Part shown: positions 12,723 through 24,661 of the stretch, piece after piece
How positions within the stretch are numbered: the first letter of the stretch is position 1
How the letters are laid out: the number at the start of each line of letters is the position of its first letter
Assembly: GCA_958298945.1 (NCBI GenBank)
Contig: OY282610.1
Span: 19,554,233 to 19,618,232 of the forward strand
Direction of reading: 5' to 3'
Origin: Atherix ibis
Lineage: Eukaryota; Arthropoda; Insecta; Diptera; Athericidae
DNA: 64,000 bases
Made by a program: the position numbers and the translations under genes
The notes under the pieces: generated by a model
Database searches by the model: none
What the model was told of the DNA's origin: nothing
Seen by the model: only the letters and a program-made list of their open reading frames with translations

Positions 12723-12779
12723 TCTTTGATCCATTTTTTGGAATATGAATCTCGATAAAGTAATGATCAACCAAGTTAC

Positions 12780-13920
12780 AAGTTGTGCTCATTGGAAAAT
12801 TTGACATTCCATAGTAAAAAAAAAAATCTTTTACAGTCTTTTGATTGTCGATTCAGTTGGAAGCTATAGGGCGTAAAAGATGGAAGTTAATAAAGAGAAA
12901 ATTCCGTTTATTTTACAATTTTGCTTTGATAAAGGCGAAATTGTGAACAGTATTTATGGTCCTGATAGTGTCACAGCTTGGTTTCGTCGATTTAATTCCG
13001 GTATTTTCGGTTTTAAATATACAACTCGAAAAAATAGGCCCGTCGTCGAAAATGTTGATAAAAATCATGCAAATGATCGAAGTAGACAGACATATTAGCA
13101 GGAGCTAAAGATCAGGAGCTAAAGATCAATCACAAAATAATTTTAAACTATTTGCATAAAGCTCGATGTTTGGGTGGCATACTAATTGACGCAAAAAATC
13201 ATGATGGATCGAATTTCCATATGCCAAAGCGTTGGCTAAACGGAATGAAATCGACTCATTTCTTAAATGGATGGTGACTGGGGATTATGTTTGGGTCACA
13301 TACAGATATGACAATATTCTGCAAAAACGATCGTGGTGAAGCGGCTCAGATGGTGGCAAAACCAGAACTAACGGCTAGGAAGGTTTTACTGTACATATTT
13401 GGTGGGACTGGAAAGGAATCATCTAATATGAGCTCCTTCCATATGGTCAAACACTAAATTCATCAATTGGACCGTTTGAAGCTAGCGATTGACCAGAAGC
13501 GGCCAAAATTGACCAACAGGAGAGGTGTTGTGTTCCATCAGGACAACGCTAGGCCACACACGCCTATACTTATTCGCCAGAAATTTCGGAAGTTTTGATC
13601 CGATAGTCCAATCCACCTTATAGTCCGGATCTGGCACCAAGCGATTACTATCTTTTTTTATCATAGCAAGACTTCCTTAGTGATAAGAAATTGGCATCAA
13701 GAGAAAATTACGAAAATCGCTTAGTCGATTTAATGATAAGAAATTGGCATCAAGAGAAAATTATTTGTTTTGCACCAATAGGGACCAGGACTTCTATGAG
13801 AGTAGCATTATGAAGTTACCTTTTAAATGGCAATAAATTATAAAAGAAAACGATACATATTTTTTGACCCAAATCGGACAATTCGAACCATGTTAAATGA
13901 AATCTTGAAATAAACGTAAA
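12780..13920 (+). mobile_element. Degenerate mariner copy, second lineage
   Basis: Transposase remains read on the plus strand: an N-terminus MEVNKEKIPFILQF at 12880, a TGDY block (first catalytic Asp region, about 13270), a WWDWKG-like block near 13400, FHQDNARPHT (second Asp) at about 13533-13562, and SPDLAPSDYYLF (third Asp) near 13620-13655. Frameshifts and stops separate them. The tail near 13860 resembles the family's TQIGQ-type C-terminus. Terminal repeats were not resolved, so both edges are approximate. Confidence 0.85.
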
Positions 13921-14689
13921 AATTTCTCTGTCCCCAACGCAATATATCATGTTAACTAATATTATTTGTGCATTTATTTTTTTTGAATTTTAAATAACTT
14001 TTAATAATTTTAAAATACTTGATTTTTAATCAATTTATGAACCGATCTGAAATCGCGTACGTGTATACATAACCATGTTTGTTGGAGGTCAGCCTAAGAG
14101 AGCGAGGTATACGGATTTTTGTCCATTCTTATTGTTGCTATTTAATTTATTGATAGATTTTATTTAATATAAAGCTATTTGGATATATATACACATATAC
14201 AAAGTGAGATTATCTTATGGAAATTTAAAAAAAAAATACCCAAAACTCGCGTGTAAATTTATAAATATTTATACGAACAAAATTCACCAATAAAAAATGC
14301 ACAAACCATCACGTGATCAAAAAGATTACGCTATGATGAGACTGTTCATCAAATACATAAACTTTGTTTGCGGCGAACATGCACAATTCTATTGCGCACA
14401 AAGTGCGTACATGCTCGTGCATATAGTACACTGTCAGACGCGCAAAAGAGGAGAAATCTCGTTTTTGGATCGTTTATACCGTGCATGTAGGTATAATCTA
14501 ACCCCAAGAAGTTGAGTGTTCGTATCAAATCTTTTTAGTCTAGTATGCGGGTTCCAGGTTAATCTCTTTTTTATGTGAAGTTCTAACTAAAGCACTTTGG
14601 CATATTGTGGAATCATATTGCCAATCAAGTATAATGGCATAGATTGCTATTGGCGAAGATTGTTAGCACTTTTTTGGTAATGTTAGCAC
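13921..14689. other. Gene-free stretch
   Basis: No supported gene. A 72-codon frame at 14297-14515 shows no domain. A GTTAGCACTTT motif recurs three times near 14665-14710 as a local repeat. Confidence 0.4.
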
Positions 14690-14810
14690 TTTAATGTTAG
14701 CACTTTTTTGGTCATTTACCTTAGCTCTTCACCTCGTAAACTAGGATTGAAGATTGTGGATATGGAATTGTAATCTTTTAGAAGCCATATCAAAATTTAT
14801 ACCAAATGTA
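14690..14810 (-). mobile_element. Jockey-like lineage 2 fragment, left of nested mariner
   Basis: Matches 9750-9830 (blocks TCATTTACC, GATTGAAG-TTGTG-ATATGG, GAAGC-ATATCA). It is cut by the mariner insertion at 14813. Confidence 0.7.
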
Positions 14811-14812
14811 TA

Positions 14813-16030
14813 AGGTTAAATCCGCTGTTTTTTAGTCCAAAAAAAACCACTTTTTTTCATAGGAAGCAAAAACTATTTTTTTTAAAGTACTTGCCTTCGC
14901 TAGATACACATTTTTCCCATCTCTCGGACAATTTGTGGATACCACGCCTAAAAAAAATCCTTCTGTTTCGAGGCAAACCCCTCATCAAGCCATTTTCGGA
15001 CATCTTCGTAAGAATCGAAGTGCTGCTCAGCGAGCGCATGGCCCATTGACAAAAACAGGTGGTAGTCGGAAGGGGCCATGTCTGGTGAGTAAGCGGGGTG
15101 GGGTAGCAGCATTCAGTTGAGTGTCTCCAAGTAGTTTCGGACCATTTTTGACGTGTGCGATGGTGCGTTGGCGTGGAGGAAAATCAGCTTGTCATGTCTT
15201 TGTTGATCAGTTGTTGGTGGTAGCGGTGGGCATTGATAGTTTCACCAAATTTCAACATCTCATAGTAGACGATACCCTTCTGATCCCACCAAACGCACAG
15301 CATCGTCTTCCGTACGAAGCGATTTGGTCTTGGGGAAGATGTTGATGGTTGGCCGGGATCAACCCACGATTTCTTGCGTTTAGGATTCTTGACATATATC
15401 CACTTTTCATCGCCTGTCACAATTCGAGGCAGGAACAACTATCTTTTTTGTTTGGCGAGCAAGATTTCGGATGTGTTTTGGCGTCGCTCTATTTGTCTAT
15501 GGTTCAATTCATGTGACACCCATTTTCCGATCTTTTCAATCTTCCATATAGCATGCAGACGAATGGAAATGCTTGGTTGAGTAACACCCAATTGATCCGC
15601 GAGCATTTTTTGCGATTGGGTATCGTCTTCGTCCAAAGGAGTCTGCAATTTATGGCCCTTAACCTTCCTAGGCCGTTTTTCACGCTTCTTGTCCCACAAA
15701 ATAACCGTCTTTGAACCGACGAAACCAATCTCGGCACGTTGTTTCCAATAAAGCACTATCACCATAGGCCTCCATAAGCATTCCATGCGATTCGGCAGCC
15801 GATTTCTTCAAATTGAAGCAGAAAAGCAGAGCTTCCCGCATATGCACTTTTTCTGGCTTAAAACTAGACATGATTACCAAAGAAAAAATGTATGTTGTTG
15901 TACGAAATTGCTGACAATGTGCACTGTTAATGTTGATAGATGTCAAACTCATAAAAAAAGTATGGCGTGCCCATGGTAGCTTAATACGCGCTCACTCACG
16001 CCATCTATAACCAAACAGCGGATTTAAGCT
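14813..16030 (-). mobile_element. Full-length but dead mariner, third lineage, nested in LINE
   Basis: Terminal inverted repeats AGGTTAAATCCGCTG (left) and AGCTTAAATCCGCTG (right, reverse complement), each flanked by TA, define a 1218-bp element. The transposase is on the minus strand: N-terminus MSSFKPEKVHMREALLFCF near 15870, WFRRFKDG, then IVTGDEKW (first catalytic Asp, about 15415), WWDQKGIVYYE, then LHANAPSH (about 15170) and SPDMAPSDYHLF (about 15085), ending near RGIHKL-ERWEKC (about 14930). The second catalytic Asp is replaced by Ala (HAN where HDN is expected), there is an in-frame stop just after it, and several frameshifts exist. The spacing from that position to the last Asp is 34 residues, as in classical mariners. 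Confidence 0.9.
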
Positions 16031-16032
16031 TA

Positions 16033-16640
16033 TACACCTGGTATGGGTAGTAAATACTACTAATATGGGTTGTCGTATTTTTTTCGTTTTTCTACATAAT
16101 AAGATAGTATGTAGAAGAAACAAATCTCTTGAGTTGCCAGATGAGTAGAGGACGCCACATATTGTACTATCAAAATATAGGCAATAATTAAGAATATTTT
16201 ACTGGCCAATACAGAATTTAGTGTAATCAATAACCGTGATGATATTGCTGGATTGTGGATTGTTCAAATCGGAAGCCAAATTGGTGATCAGGAATAATTT
16301 TTTCATTATCATTGCGATAGAGTCGTTTTAATAGAAGTTTTTCAAAAAAAAACTACCAAACATTTTTAAAATGCTAGTAATCTATAGTAAAATAGCGAAT
16401 TGGCAAGTTAATTTATTTAGTTTATGGATTAAATAATAATTGACAAATTCTAGAATAATGAAAAAATAGTTTGCGCGCAGGATACCATTGAGAATGTGTT
16501 TAATGATAACTAAAGTTTACTGGAAATTGGCACAAAATAGGAGCTGATATTTAATCATAACCAGGGAGTTTTTATTAGAAAGGTGAAAAATAACAGATTT
16601 AATTTTTTTGAAAGGAATTATGAATAAAAGTTCATTGTTT
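16033..16640 (-). mobile_element. Jockey-like lineage 2 fragment, right of nested mariner
   Basis: The stretch at 16225-16310 matches 11110-11200 (ATTG-GGATTGT--TGTTCA-ATCGGAAG block, TTGGTGATCAGGAATAATTT). The part at 16550-16620 matches 11420-11500 (AACAGATTTAATT). It is heavily decayed. From about 16535 on it belongs to the duplicated segment shared with 21445-22205. Confidence 0.65.
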
Positions 16641-17215
16641 ATTTTTTCTCTTCTATATACTTATTTATAGATAAAGTTTTCACTTAATGTTTGGTAAATA
16701 CGTTTAGTGGCTTCCCATAAAAAAAAATATTATTATTTAATGAACTAAAATAATACGCATTTAATGATTATTAAAATTTTAATGAAATTTATCAGGAACA
16801 TTCTATCACATACCATACAATTAAAAACATTTAAAAATAATCTTAACATTCCAAGTGTGAGAATTCCATTCCTCCTGATTATTTCCTTATTTGTATTTCA
16901 TTTTTATAGTCTATTTTTTCACGAAACCAACATAATTAATTCTTAGAGTTGAATGGAAAATAAAAACAATATTCAAAATAATTGCAGAAAGTTTTAAAAA
17001 AATTTATGACAAAACTTGTAAGTTGCAGTTAATTATTTACGTACAGCAGTAGGCATTTTGGGACACTTTTTTAAGTGATAATTTAATGTTCGTTGGAGTG
17101 CAAACACTTTCTTACAGTATTGGCATCGCAAAACCAAATCATGCTCTTCTTCGTGCCGATGCATCATTTTTTTGTTTTTGTAGCTTTTGCTGAATATTTT
17201 ACAATAAAACCTATC
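16535..17215. repeat. Direct segmental duplication, copy A
   Basis: Matches 21445-22205 in the same orientation. It contains decayed LINE sequence, a 180-bp block that is nearly identical in both copies (ATTAAAATTTTAATGAAATTTATCAGGAACA region), and the last codons of the zinc-finger gene. Copy B has an extra piece of about 60 bp near 21630-21680 that is absent here. Confidence 0.9.
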
Positions 17216-18785
17216 TGCGGTTACTTTGGGAATTGATTTGATATATTCCACTTTCGTTTTGTTTAAGTTTACTAAATAATTTTCTTCTAAATTGATCAAT
17301 TCATTTTTAGTGTTTGAGTCGGCTTTACTTTCCATATCGGACTCTGTCAACAATGCCTTGTCGTTACTATATTCTCGACGATCACCTTTCTTCGGCAATT
17401 CTGGATTTAGTGTCCAATCCTCTTTTTCTATACGAGGTTCATCAGTTATAGATGCTGAATCAATTGTTACAGGATTTCGACTATTATTACCACAACTTTC
17501 TAAATTATATGAGTTCAAATTCTTATTTACCAACAAATTATCTGAATTTGGTTCTTTCAATTGCAATTTTTCTTGGAACCAATTATTCAAACCTAATACA
17601 TCATTATTTGAATTATTTGTAGGTTCCGCATTGTTTTTAAATGTTCGATCTATTATATTCGATTTTGATTGATAAGGCTCCAAAGAAGAGTAAAATGATG
17701 TTTTCGGAGTCTCTTCAATTTTTTTTAATTCAATCGGAATATTTTCTACTAATTTTTCATTCAACATCTCTGAATGTTTAGGAGATAAACCTTGGCATAA
17801 AGTTGATGAATCAGGTAATTCTAAATTAGTACTATTTGATGGACTCATATGTGTATTGATTCGATTATTAAATCCAGTTCCATAGGATAATAATTGTTTT
17901 GGCATATTCTTTCTATTCCATGGCCAAATCCATGATTTTCTCTCGAAATTATCATCAATAGCAGCATCATCACCACATAATTTAACCGTTTTCGGAGTCT
18001 CTTCAATTTTTTTTATTTCAATCGGAATATTTTCTACTAATTTTTCATTCAACATCTCTGAATGTTCAGGAGATAAACCTTGGCAAAAAGTTGAAAAATC
18101 AGGTAATTCGAATTCATCAATTTCCGAATCAGAACTAATTGATGGACTCATACGTGTACGTATATTTGTTCGATTACAGGATAATGCTAGTTTTTTAAAA
18201 TCCTCTTCAGTACATGACCAAATGGATGGTTTTAGAATTGAAAAACTATTTAAATCATAAATAGCAGCATCATCACCAAATATTTTAACCGTTCTAGTTG
18301 GAGAAGGACTTCTAATATTTGATGATTTCTTATTCTCCTCGAGGTTTGCTTTAAATATTACCAGCAACACAGCAAAAAAAAAATATAATACAAAAATGAA
18401 TAATTTCTCTTTAGCGTAGTTACATTTTTAAATTGAATATTTTATTAATGGAAAATGGTTATTTAATACTTACATTTTGTATTGGAATTTCTTTCCATTT
18501 CACGTGGTTTTCGATGTGGACTTATTGATTGTTGTCCTCTTGTATTATGAAAATAACTAGGGCGGTAGCTCTGATTCTCATTCTCATTTTTGGACCTAAA
18601 TAAAAATTTTGCAAAATTTCTATGAATTTTAATATTGTATTTCACATAATCACTTGATCTTCTAAACATTAATATAATAAATATAATATTTATTGGTTTT
18701 TCTATTAATATCACAGTAAAAATTAATTCAAAACTTACTTTGAATCCTCATTAGACAATTTTTTTTTATATGTGGAGTTTTCCAT
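17033..18785 (-). CDS. Zinc-finger protein with tandem 100-residue repeat, function unknown
   Basis: Three exons on the minus strand: 18739-18785, 18474-18595, 17033-18348; all junctions are GT/AG and in frame, giving 494 residues. The start is the first ATG of exon 1 (MENSTYKKK). The middle holds two tandem repeats of about 100 residues (roughly 76-176 and 177-272). Each starts with a TVK-GDDAAI block and ends with CQGLSP-HSEMLNEKLVENI and KKIEETPK. Two zinc fingers sit at the C-terminus. The first has the second Cys replaced by Phe (C-x2-F-x12-H-x3-H), so it may not bind zinc. The second is a complete C2HC finger (C-x2-C-x12-H-x3-C). The rest is polar and low in hydrophobics, as in disordered nuclear proteins. 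I do not recognise an orthologue. Nucleic acid binding is inferred only from the fingers. The 3' end is duplicated at 22029-22205. Confidence 0.8.
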
Positions 18786-20300
18786 TTTACAAAAAACTAT
18801 TTCCAACCACGAATCACAAACAATATTCTTAGAGTGAAACTGAATCAAATGAATTTATTCCTTTTAAACCATAGATAAAATGTCAGAGGTTGCTTCGATC
18901 TTTTAGGATATTTATTTTTTAGAGTTGGCATTTGTTATTGTACGTAAAATTTTTTTTTTGGTTTCGCATTTGTTATTGGATTTTTTTTTGGCCACTTATA
19001 ATTATTATTAAATTAACAATTGTCAATCGTTTAAAATTCTTATGATTTTGAAACTACTTTCATACGTTCGTACACAAATAATCAGGTGATATTCACAATG
19101 ATTGAAAACTCTTCAAATTTTTATTATGGCATTACTTAGTTCGGTTTCAATTTCGAAAATTTGAAATAAACTTCAAATGAATGCTTATTATTAATATTAA
19201 TAAAAATAAATTAATTTATCATCTGAAATTTATAAATTCTGAAAAAAGTGAGAACGAATCAAACGTCAAGAAAATTTAAATGGCGCTGTGAATATTTTAA
19301 TGATATTTCTGTAACAGGGTGATCTTAAAAATGAGATTGTATTCTTTCAGGGGAAAATGTACATATTTTGTATTGGGCTTGACCAGAACAATTAGTGTTT
19401 TTTAGTATTCGATTTTTATTATCTGTTCAAAAATCTGATATCGGTGAAGAAAAAAATATATTTTTATTTTTTTGATTTTACAAATATACAATATTCTGCT
19501 ACGCATTCAACCTTACCCTGTACTGTGTGACAGGTGCAAACGGATGGCAATCGTTCCTTGTCTAGCATCCGCGTTGCTTTCGTTAGATTATAGAGTATAA
19601 GGATAGACAGTTAAGGCGTCAACTTAAAGCTAGAGTCACACATGCATACTGCTCAAAGGCATCGCTTTCAGACAGGGGCGATTTTATATTTGTACATATT
19701 GCTTTTGCAACAAATTGAACAATCAACAACGGGATTAATTCGATGGATTAAAAAAATGTACACTTTTTCAACATTTATGGTGACAAAATTTGTTACCATG
19801 GAAAAGTAAAAGCGCCCAAAAAGAGTCGATTTTTATCTGAAAAGCATGTACAAACGCCACCGCAAAAAATAACAATTAGTAATAATCTTATTTTAAATGC
19901 AAATAATATGACTGAATCTGATGATACGTTAACAATAAAAAATCACTTATATGTGCTTGTAAATTATTTTCTGAGTACTCATTTATTTAAAAAACAATAC
20001 TTAACCATAATAAAATAATATCATTTATTTAAAGATTTAGTTTTATTGGTTTTTGAAAAAAAAATTATACTAACGTAATAGGTAATTTTTACAAAAGAAA
20101 TGATTAAAATAACAAGAAAACCAATAAATTTATTTAAATATAAACATTTTAAGACTGTTCTGCATTTAAAAATATCATTTGGATAGATAATAAACAAATA
20201 ATTTTCAAAAAGAGATAAAAGTATAAATTTAATTAAGGACTAAGTTAATAGAAAATGTATGCTCTATTATTAGTGATCACGTTATTAGTAAGATAAAAAT
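18786..20300. other. Gene-free stretch upstream of the zinc-finger gene
   Basis: Presumed promoter side of the minus-strand zinc-finger gene, then AT-rich sequence. A less AT-rich block at 19490-19740 contains GCGATTTTATATTTGTACATATT. A similar block recurs at about 30870-30895 (GGCAATTTTATATTTGTAGATATT), so it may be a dispersed repeat. No gene was recognised. Confidence 0.4.
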
Positions 20301-20469
20301 ATAAAATCGGTTTTATTGAATGTACACAGTAACCGAACTTTATATTTAAATCATACAATATGCAGCGCCATCTATTTACAGCATTAATAAGATACATTCA
20401 TCCTCTTTCAAACGCACCTAAATTCATGTAAATCGGATAAAAGTAACAGCCATTTAAATAAAAGAAAAA

Positions 20470-21325
20470 GTGTGCTAATAATGTTACAAAACAAAAAAGA
20501 GCAAATATAAAATTTTGTGTTAAACTTGAAAAAAAATTCGCTGAGAAATACGAATTGATGGGAAAAATTTATGGTGATGATTGTATGAGTCGTACTTAAG
20601 CTTATACGTGGTTTACACGATTTAAAAATGGTCGTAAGGATTTAAATGACGACCTAAGGCCAGGTCGTCCAGAAGCTAGTAATCATGCTAAATTGATAGA
20701 AAAAGTCCGTGAAATCATTGGTATCAATGCAAATTTTACTACGAGAATGTTGGCTGAGAAATTAAATACGAGTAAAAAGACTATTTGGAGAATTTTAACT
20801 GAAGATTTGTGTAAAAGCGCGTTTTGTTCCAAATAAATTAAATGAAGACCAAAAAATTGCTCGTTTGGAACATTGCAAAGACATTGTTGAAACTGTTGAA
20901 AACGATCTAGACTTTCTTGATTCGATCATAACTGGTGATGATGAGTCATGGTGCATTAAATATGACCCGGAAACTAAGCGTTAATCTGCTGAATGGAAGT
21001 CCAAAAGCGAGCCAAAACCAAAAAATTGCCTTTTCAGAAGTCTCGAATCAAGACAATGTTGATTACTTTTTATGATTCGTAATTGTCCACAAGGAATTTG
21101 TTCCAGAAGGTCGAACTGTTAATGGAGAATACTATTTAGGCGTTATAGACCGTTTGTGGAAAAGTCGTGTAAGACCTGATTATCCAGCAGGAAACCAGCT
21201 GTTTTATTGCACGATAATGCACCACCTCACAACACCAAAAAAGTGAACGAATTTTTGATGAAAAAACGGATTTCTCCTGATCTATCACCATGTGACTATT
21301 TTCTATTTATTTTGAATAAATAATA
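20470..21325 (+). mobile_element. Degenerate mariner copy, fourth lineage
   Basis: Plus-strand remains include WFTRFKNGRKDLND--RPGRP near 20610-20680, ITGDDESW (first catalytic Asp) near 20930-20950, LHDNAP (second Asp) near 21207-21224 and LSPCDYFLF (third Asp) near 21282-21308. Between the second and third Asp only about 25 residues remain instead of 34, so the catalytic core has a deletion. There are also frameshifts and stops. Terminal repeats were not found, and the upstream leader may reach back to about 20330. Confidence 0.8.
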
Positions 21326-21444
21326 ACTTTTAAAGATAATATAATGTGTATTTTATTCTATATCCAAAAAATCAATTATTTTTGGAACATACTATGTACC
21401 ACAATTTGCAAGTTTACAAGTTCTTGCAGACCTTATTTTTTTAA

Positions 21445-22205
21445 AAGGAAACTGCTATTAAATCATAACCAGGGGTTTTTTTTTATAAGAAAGGTGAACA
21501 ATAACAGATTCCATTTCCGAGGATTTTAAATTTTTTAAAGGGATTAGGAATAAAACTTCATTGTTTCTTTTTTGTCATCTATAAATTTATTTATAGCTAA
21601 AGTTTTCACCAAATGTTTGGTTAATACGTAAACTTTTTTTTTTTGTATAATTCTGCCCAGCTAATTTTCTATCCAAAAGTGTTCGTTTAGTGGCTTCCCA
21701 TAAAATAAAAATTGTATTATTTAGTGAACTAAAATAATACGCATTTAATGATTATTAAAATTTTAATGAAATTTATCAGGAACAATCTATCATATACCAT
21801 ACAATTAAAAACATTTAAAAATAATCTTAACACTCTAAGTGTGAGAATTCCATTCCTCCTGATTATTTCCTTGTTTGTATTTCATTTTGATAGTCTATTT
21901 TTTCACGAAACCAACATAATTAATTCTTAGAGTTGAAAGGAAAATAAAAACACTATTCAAAATAATTGCAGAAAGTTTTAAAAAAATTTATGACAAAACT
22001 TGTAAGTTGCAGTTAATTATTAACGTACAGCAGTAGGCATTTTGGGACACTTTTTTAAGTGATGATTTAATGTTCGTTGGAATGCAAACACTTTCTTACA
22101 ATTTTGTCATTGCAAACCCAAATCATGCTCTTCTTCATGCTGAAGCTTCATTTTTTCCTTTTGTTGCTTTTGCTGTATTTTTTTTTACAATAAAACCTTT
22201 TTGCA
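21445..22205. repeat. Direct segmental duplication, copy B
   Basis: Partner of 16535-17215, about 4.9 kb downstream. It carries the LINE relic, the near-identical ATTAAAATTTTAATGAAATT block at 21748, and the 3' end of the zinc-finger gene. The match stops at about 22205. Confidence 0.9.
22029..22205 (-). pseudogene. Duplicated 3' end of the zinc-finger gene
   Basis: On the minus strand it gives the last 60 or so codons of the gene at 17033-18785, including HEEEHDL, NCKKVFAFQRTLNHHLKKC and KMPTAVR. An in-frame TGA lies just before the Cys pair of the last finger, and the first Cys of that finger is lost. No upstream exons are nearby. A broken partial copy. Confidence 0.85.
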
Positions 22206-23253
22206 GCAAATTGCACATTCAGCAATTCATTAATAATATTCGAAATTGCACATTGATGACAAATAATGTAAATTCCATTTAAATATTTGCAATAAAAAAC
22301 TATTAAAGTTGAAGTATGTAAGAATTGTGTATACATTTTGGAAATCTTTTTATCCTTATAGTTTCAGTATTAAGTGAAATATTGCAAAAATTTATTTTTG
22401 GAAAAAATCAACGTAGTTTTTGCAAATTTTAAAACCTTAATTAACAAATTTCTATGGGAATTTTGTCGAGATATATCTTCCCAGCATACTTCACAAACTT
22501 GACCAATATTTTGTACTATTTCTTAATAAACAGTACCCTGAAAAATATTTGATGACAGTATCTATTATTGCTAAGTGTTGCTGGATTGAATTTAGAAAAT
22601 GCTTACTTTGCCCAGACTAGGAACGCCAAAAAAAAATTGCACATTTTTGTACCCAATTGAAAAACCCAAAAATATTGTATACCCACTTGAGATGCAATAA
22701 AAACTTTTTCAACTGAAAATAGGAACCCATCTTAATTACTCTTCTAAAAATCAATTATAAATTCAGCAGTTTTATTCAATTAACAAAGAGAAGAACTTGT
22801 CAAATTACAACTGATTTCTACACCACAAAAATTATCCGAACGTTAAGGAGAGATTCGTTCACACACCTTTTGTTTCCTGTTTATTAAACTTATACAAACA
22901 ATATTTATTATTGCCTGTAGTTTAATATTAAGAGCATTTGTTTGACAATTAACGATAGTGATTGCTTCAAAAAAATATATGGCATAGAATATACAAAAAA
23001 GAGACCGGTTTATAGCCTGTAAAAGAAATTGGAAAGCAGAAAAGAAGGATGTAAAATTTTTTTACATGAAATAAAAAGAACGATCCTTAAATAACTATAC
23101 TACGAGTAGTTTTAAATTTTTATCAAATAATCCTATTTTGCACATACGAGAAAATTACGCCTTTTGTGTAATAATAAAACTAAAATTTCTTATATTTTAT
23201 AGCTTATGGTGTTGTTTTACTAAAATCACATATAATTTAAATAAAAAAATGTA
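22206..23253. other. Gene-free stretch
   Basis: AT-rich; no gene, repeat family or RNA gene recognised. It ends with the TA (23252-23253) used by the next mariner. Confidence 0.5.
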
Positions 23254-24541
23254 CGAAGTCTGTTCAAAAAGTATCGCGAATTTTGTATTTTTTCAAAAAA
23301 TATTTATTTATTCATGAATATCTATTTAGTCCCCTTCAAAGTAATCCCCACCAGATATTATACACTTGTGCCAACGTTTTTTTCAATCCTCGAAGCACTT
23401 CAAAAAATCATTTTTTGTGATCTTGTTCAGCTCCTCCTTCGATGCCGTCTTTATCTCCTCGTAGCGTAGCGTCGTCTATTCGTGGGGAAAAAGTTACAGG
23501 CGGGCAGATCTGGGGAATACGGTGGCTGCGGCATTATTAATGTGTTGTTTTTGGGCGAAAATTCGCGCACAAGCAACGATGCATGAGTAGGAGCGTTATC
23601 ATGGTGTAAAAGCCAATTTTTGTTCTTCCACAAATCCAGGCGTTTCTGGCGGATTGCTTCGCGCAACTTGCGCATAACTTGCAGGTAATATTCCTTATTG
23701 ACCGTTCTACCATGTGGCAAGAACTCATGATGCACCACGCCCCTACAATCGAAGAAACCTTTACATTCGACCGAACTTGGCGCGCTTTTTTCCGTCTTGG
23801 CTCGTGCGGCCGCTTCCATTGGGATGATTGAGCTTTGGTTTCCACGTCTGGAAATTTGCTCCAGAGGGTCAACAGTTATGACCCTCTGGAGCAAATTTGG
23901 GTCGTCGCGGACAGAGTCCAAAATCTTCTTAGCAATGTTAATGCGATGCTGTTTTTGGTCGAAATTGAGCAATTTTGGTACGAATTTCGCGGCGACCCGT
24001 CTCATGTCAAAACTATCATTGGTAAAAATCGAATAGTATGAGCCAATCAATATATTTCTAAGTCCTCAGCAACTTCTCTAACGATGATTCAACAATTGGC
24101 CAATACTATTTTCTTCACTTCATCAATGTTTTCGTCTGTTTTTGACGTACTCGGGCGTCCGGCACGTTTTTTGTCGTTCACATCTTCTCGGCCCTCTGAG
24201 AACATTTTGTACCACCGATAAACGTTGATTCGGTCCAAGCTAGCTTCACCATATGCCACAGTCAACATTCGGAATGCGTCCGCGCAGTTAATTTTCTTTT
24301 TCACGCAAAATTTGATACATGTTCTATGATCAATTTTTTTGGATGGGCAAAAATCGAAGACGAGCCAAAACACGTGCAAGCAAAGCAGCTATCAAAAATT
24401 AACTGAACATTCAAAATGGCCGAACTTGTCGGTATAAGTGAGAGACATGAGTACCAATAAAACGCCACAAAAAAAATCGAAAATCGAATATACGTAACCC
24501 GCGGAAATTCATAATTCGCGATACTTTTTGAACAGACCTCG
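23254..24541 (-). mobile_element. Mariner element with intact ends, dead transposase
   Basis: It is 1288 bp, bounded by near-perfect terminal repeats CGARGTCTGTTCAAAAAG (followed by TATCGCGAAT) with TA on both sides. The transposase reads on the minus strand. The N-terminal helix-turn-helix part is at 24379-24089, containing WYKMFSEGRE and RAGRPSTSKTDEN. The C-terminal part is at 24050-23451, containing NIAKKILDSVRDDP, HHDNAPTHAS (second catalytic Asp) and YSPDL. The third catalytic position is Asn in place of Asp (PACNFF). The segment that should hold the first catalytic Asp is replaced by a 19-bp foldback (23852-23898). A frameshift separates the two halves. A truncated relative is at 12135-12722. 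Confidence 0.95.
23852..23898. repeat. Perfect 19-bp foldback inside mariner
   Basis: Arms 23852-23870 (AAATTTGCTCCAGAGGGTC) and 23880-23898 are perfect reverse complements; the loop is 9 nt. The sister copy at 12400-12470 has normal transposase sequence here (CAGAGGGTCATAAC then the TSDKSW codons), so the palindrome is a later change in this copy. Confidence 0.95.
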
Positions 24542-24647
24542 TATATGAAAATAGCTTTTAAGTCATAAATGAAATAAAACTTATCTTATGAATTAAAATG
24601 CAGGTTTTACAATAACTATGGTAACTGTCAAATGTCAAAATAAACGA

Positions 24648-24661
24648 CGCGTAAATGGTGT
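24648..24661. repeat. LINE target-site duplication, left copy
   Basis: CGCGTAAATGGTGT, identical to 26074-26087, directly followed by the poly(T) that is the poly(A) tail of the minus-strand LINE. Confidence 0.9.

Noticed and set aside
14297..14515. 72-codon frame as a gene
   Set aside because: No family resemblance and surrounded by transposon relics.
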